Origin: Burkholderiales bacterium
GTDB lineage: Bacteria > Pseudomonadota > Gammaproteobacteria > Burkholderiales > Burkholderiaceae_C
Assembly: GCA_005789685.1 (NCBI GenBank)
Contig: SXXD01000100.1
Span: 1 to 6,729 of the forward strand
Length of the DNA: 6,729 nucleotides
Direction: 5' to 3'
Shown here: one piece after another, positions 6,600-6,729 of the stretch
Position numbering within the stretch: position 1 is the stretch's first letter
Layout: the number at the start of each line of letters is the position of its first letter
The notes under the pieces: generated by a model
Databases searched by the model: none
Told to the model about the DNA's origin: nothing
Seen by the model: only the letters and a program-made list of their open reading frames with translations
Translations under genes and position numbers: made by a program

Positions 6600-6729
6600 A
6601 TGGATAGTAAAGCAAGAGAGAGAGATGGAAGCCAGTTCAGACAGGTTGTCCTGGAGAACCGAAAGCCAGTCATGGTTGATTTTTACGCCCAGTGGTGCGG
6701 ACCTTGTCGTCTCATGTCACCGGTACTTG
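6600..6729 (+). CDS. Thioredoxin, N-terminal 43 codons (partial)
   Basis: The translated start contains [20 protein letters not shown]. This is the thioredoxin core strand followed by the redox-active motif W-C-G-P-C (C33 and C36), with the buried D27 preceding it, as in classic cytoplasmic thioredoxins that reduce protein disulfides. The N-terminal ~20 residues ([20 protein letters not shown]) are charged and show no signal peptide, so a cytosolic protein is likely. The gene runs off the right edge, so about 60% of a typical ~105-residue thioredoxin is missing. Codon choice differs from the other genes: three of the first 14 codons are AGA and glycine is read twice as GGA, whereas the minus-strand genes use mainly CGC/CGT/CGG for arginine. 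With the broken rpoC next to it, this suggests DNA from a different genome. The symbol is left blank because several thioredoxin paralogues share this N terminus. Confidence 0.9.
   Translation, partial: MDSKARERDGSQFRQVVLENRKPVMVDFYAQWCGPCRLMSPVL

Overview
The window looks like chromosomal DNA of a betaproteobacterium of the order Burkholderiales, most likely Comamonadaceae-like. This rests on protein resemblance recognised by eye (rsmB, DUF4390, NtrY, NtrX and the C terminus of RpoC) and on the gene order rsmB-DUF4390-ntrY-ntrX. No database search was run. About 6.1 kb of the window reads as one continuous, ordinary chromosomal segment. The last ~315 bases do not fit it.

Layout: (1) bases 1-284, plus strand, hold the 3' end of a gene whose C-terminal domain resembles the RodZ C-terminal (DUF4115) fold. 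(2) Bases 294-5907, minus strand, hold five tightly packed genes. In transcription order they are a LemA-like membrane-anchored protein, rsmB (16S rRNA m5C methyltransferase, TTG start), a secreted or anchored DUF4390 protein, a large NtrY-type sensor kinase, and a short NtrX-like response regulator. The regulator has receiver and Fis-type HTH domains but no sigma-54-interacting AAA+ domain. (3) Bases 5938-5974 hold a good intrinsic terminator for the gene upstream of lemA. (4) Bases 6006-6413, minus strand, hold only the last ~135 codons of rpoC. (5) Bases 6414-6729 hold a non-coding stretch with a hairpin, then a well-formed ribosome binding site and the first 43 codons of a thioredoxin on the plus strand.

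The minus-strand genes form a plausible transcription unit. Its end is a membrane sensor (NtrY) with its partner regulator (NtrX-like), directly preceded by the DUF4390 protein. DUF4390 has a signal peptide, so it may act in the same envelope-sensing process, although that is inference. A sigma-54-like element in front of ntrX suggests it might also be transcribed separately.

The main points of interest are the abrupt loss of rpoC homology at about base 6414, with a switch in strand, codon use and gene content (assembly chimera or real rearrangement); the regulator without an AAA+ domain; the 20-bp perfect palindrome that holds the rsmB stop codon and ends 2 bases before the DUF4390 start; and the sigma-54-like site. 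I see no CRISPR array, tRNA, rRNA, insertion sequence or clear novel defence system.
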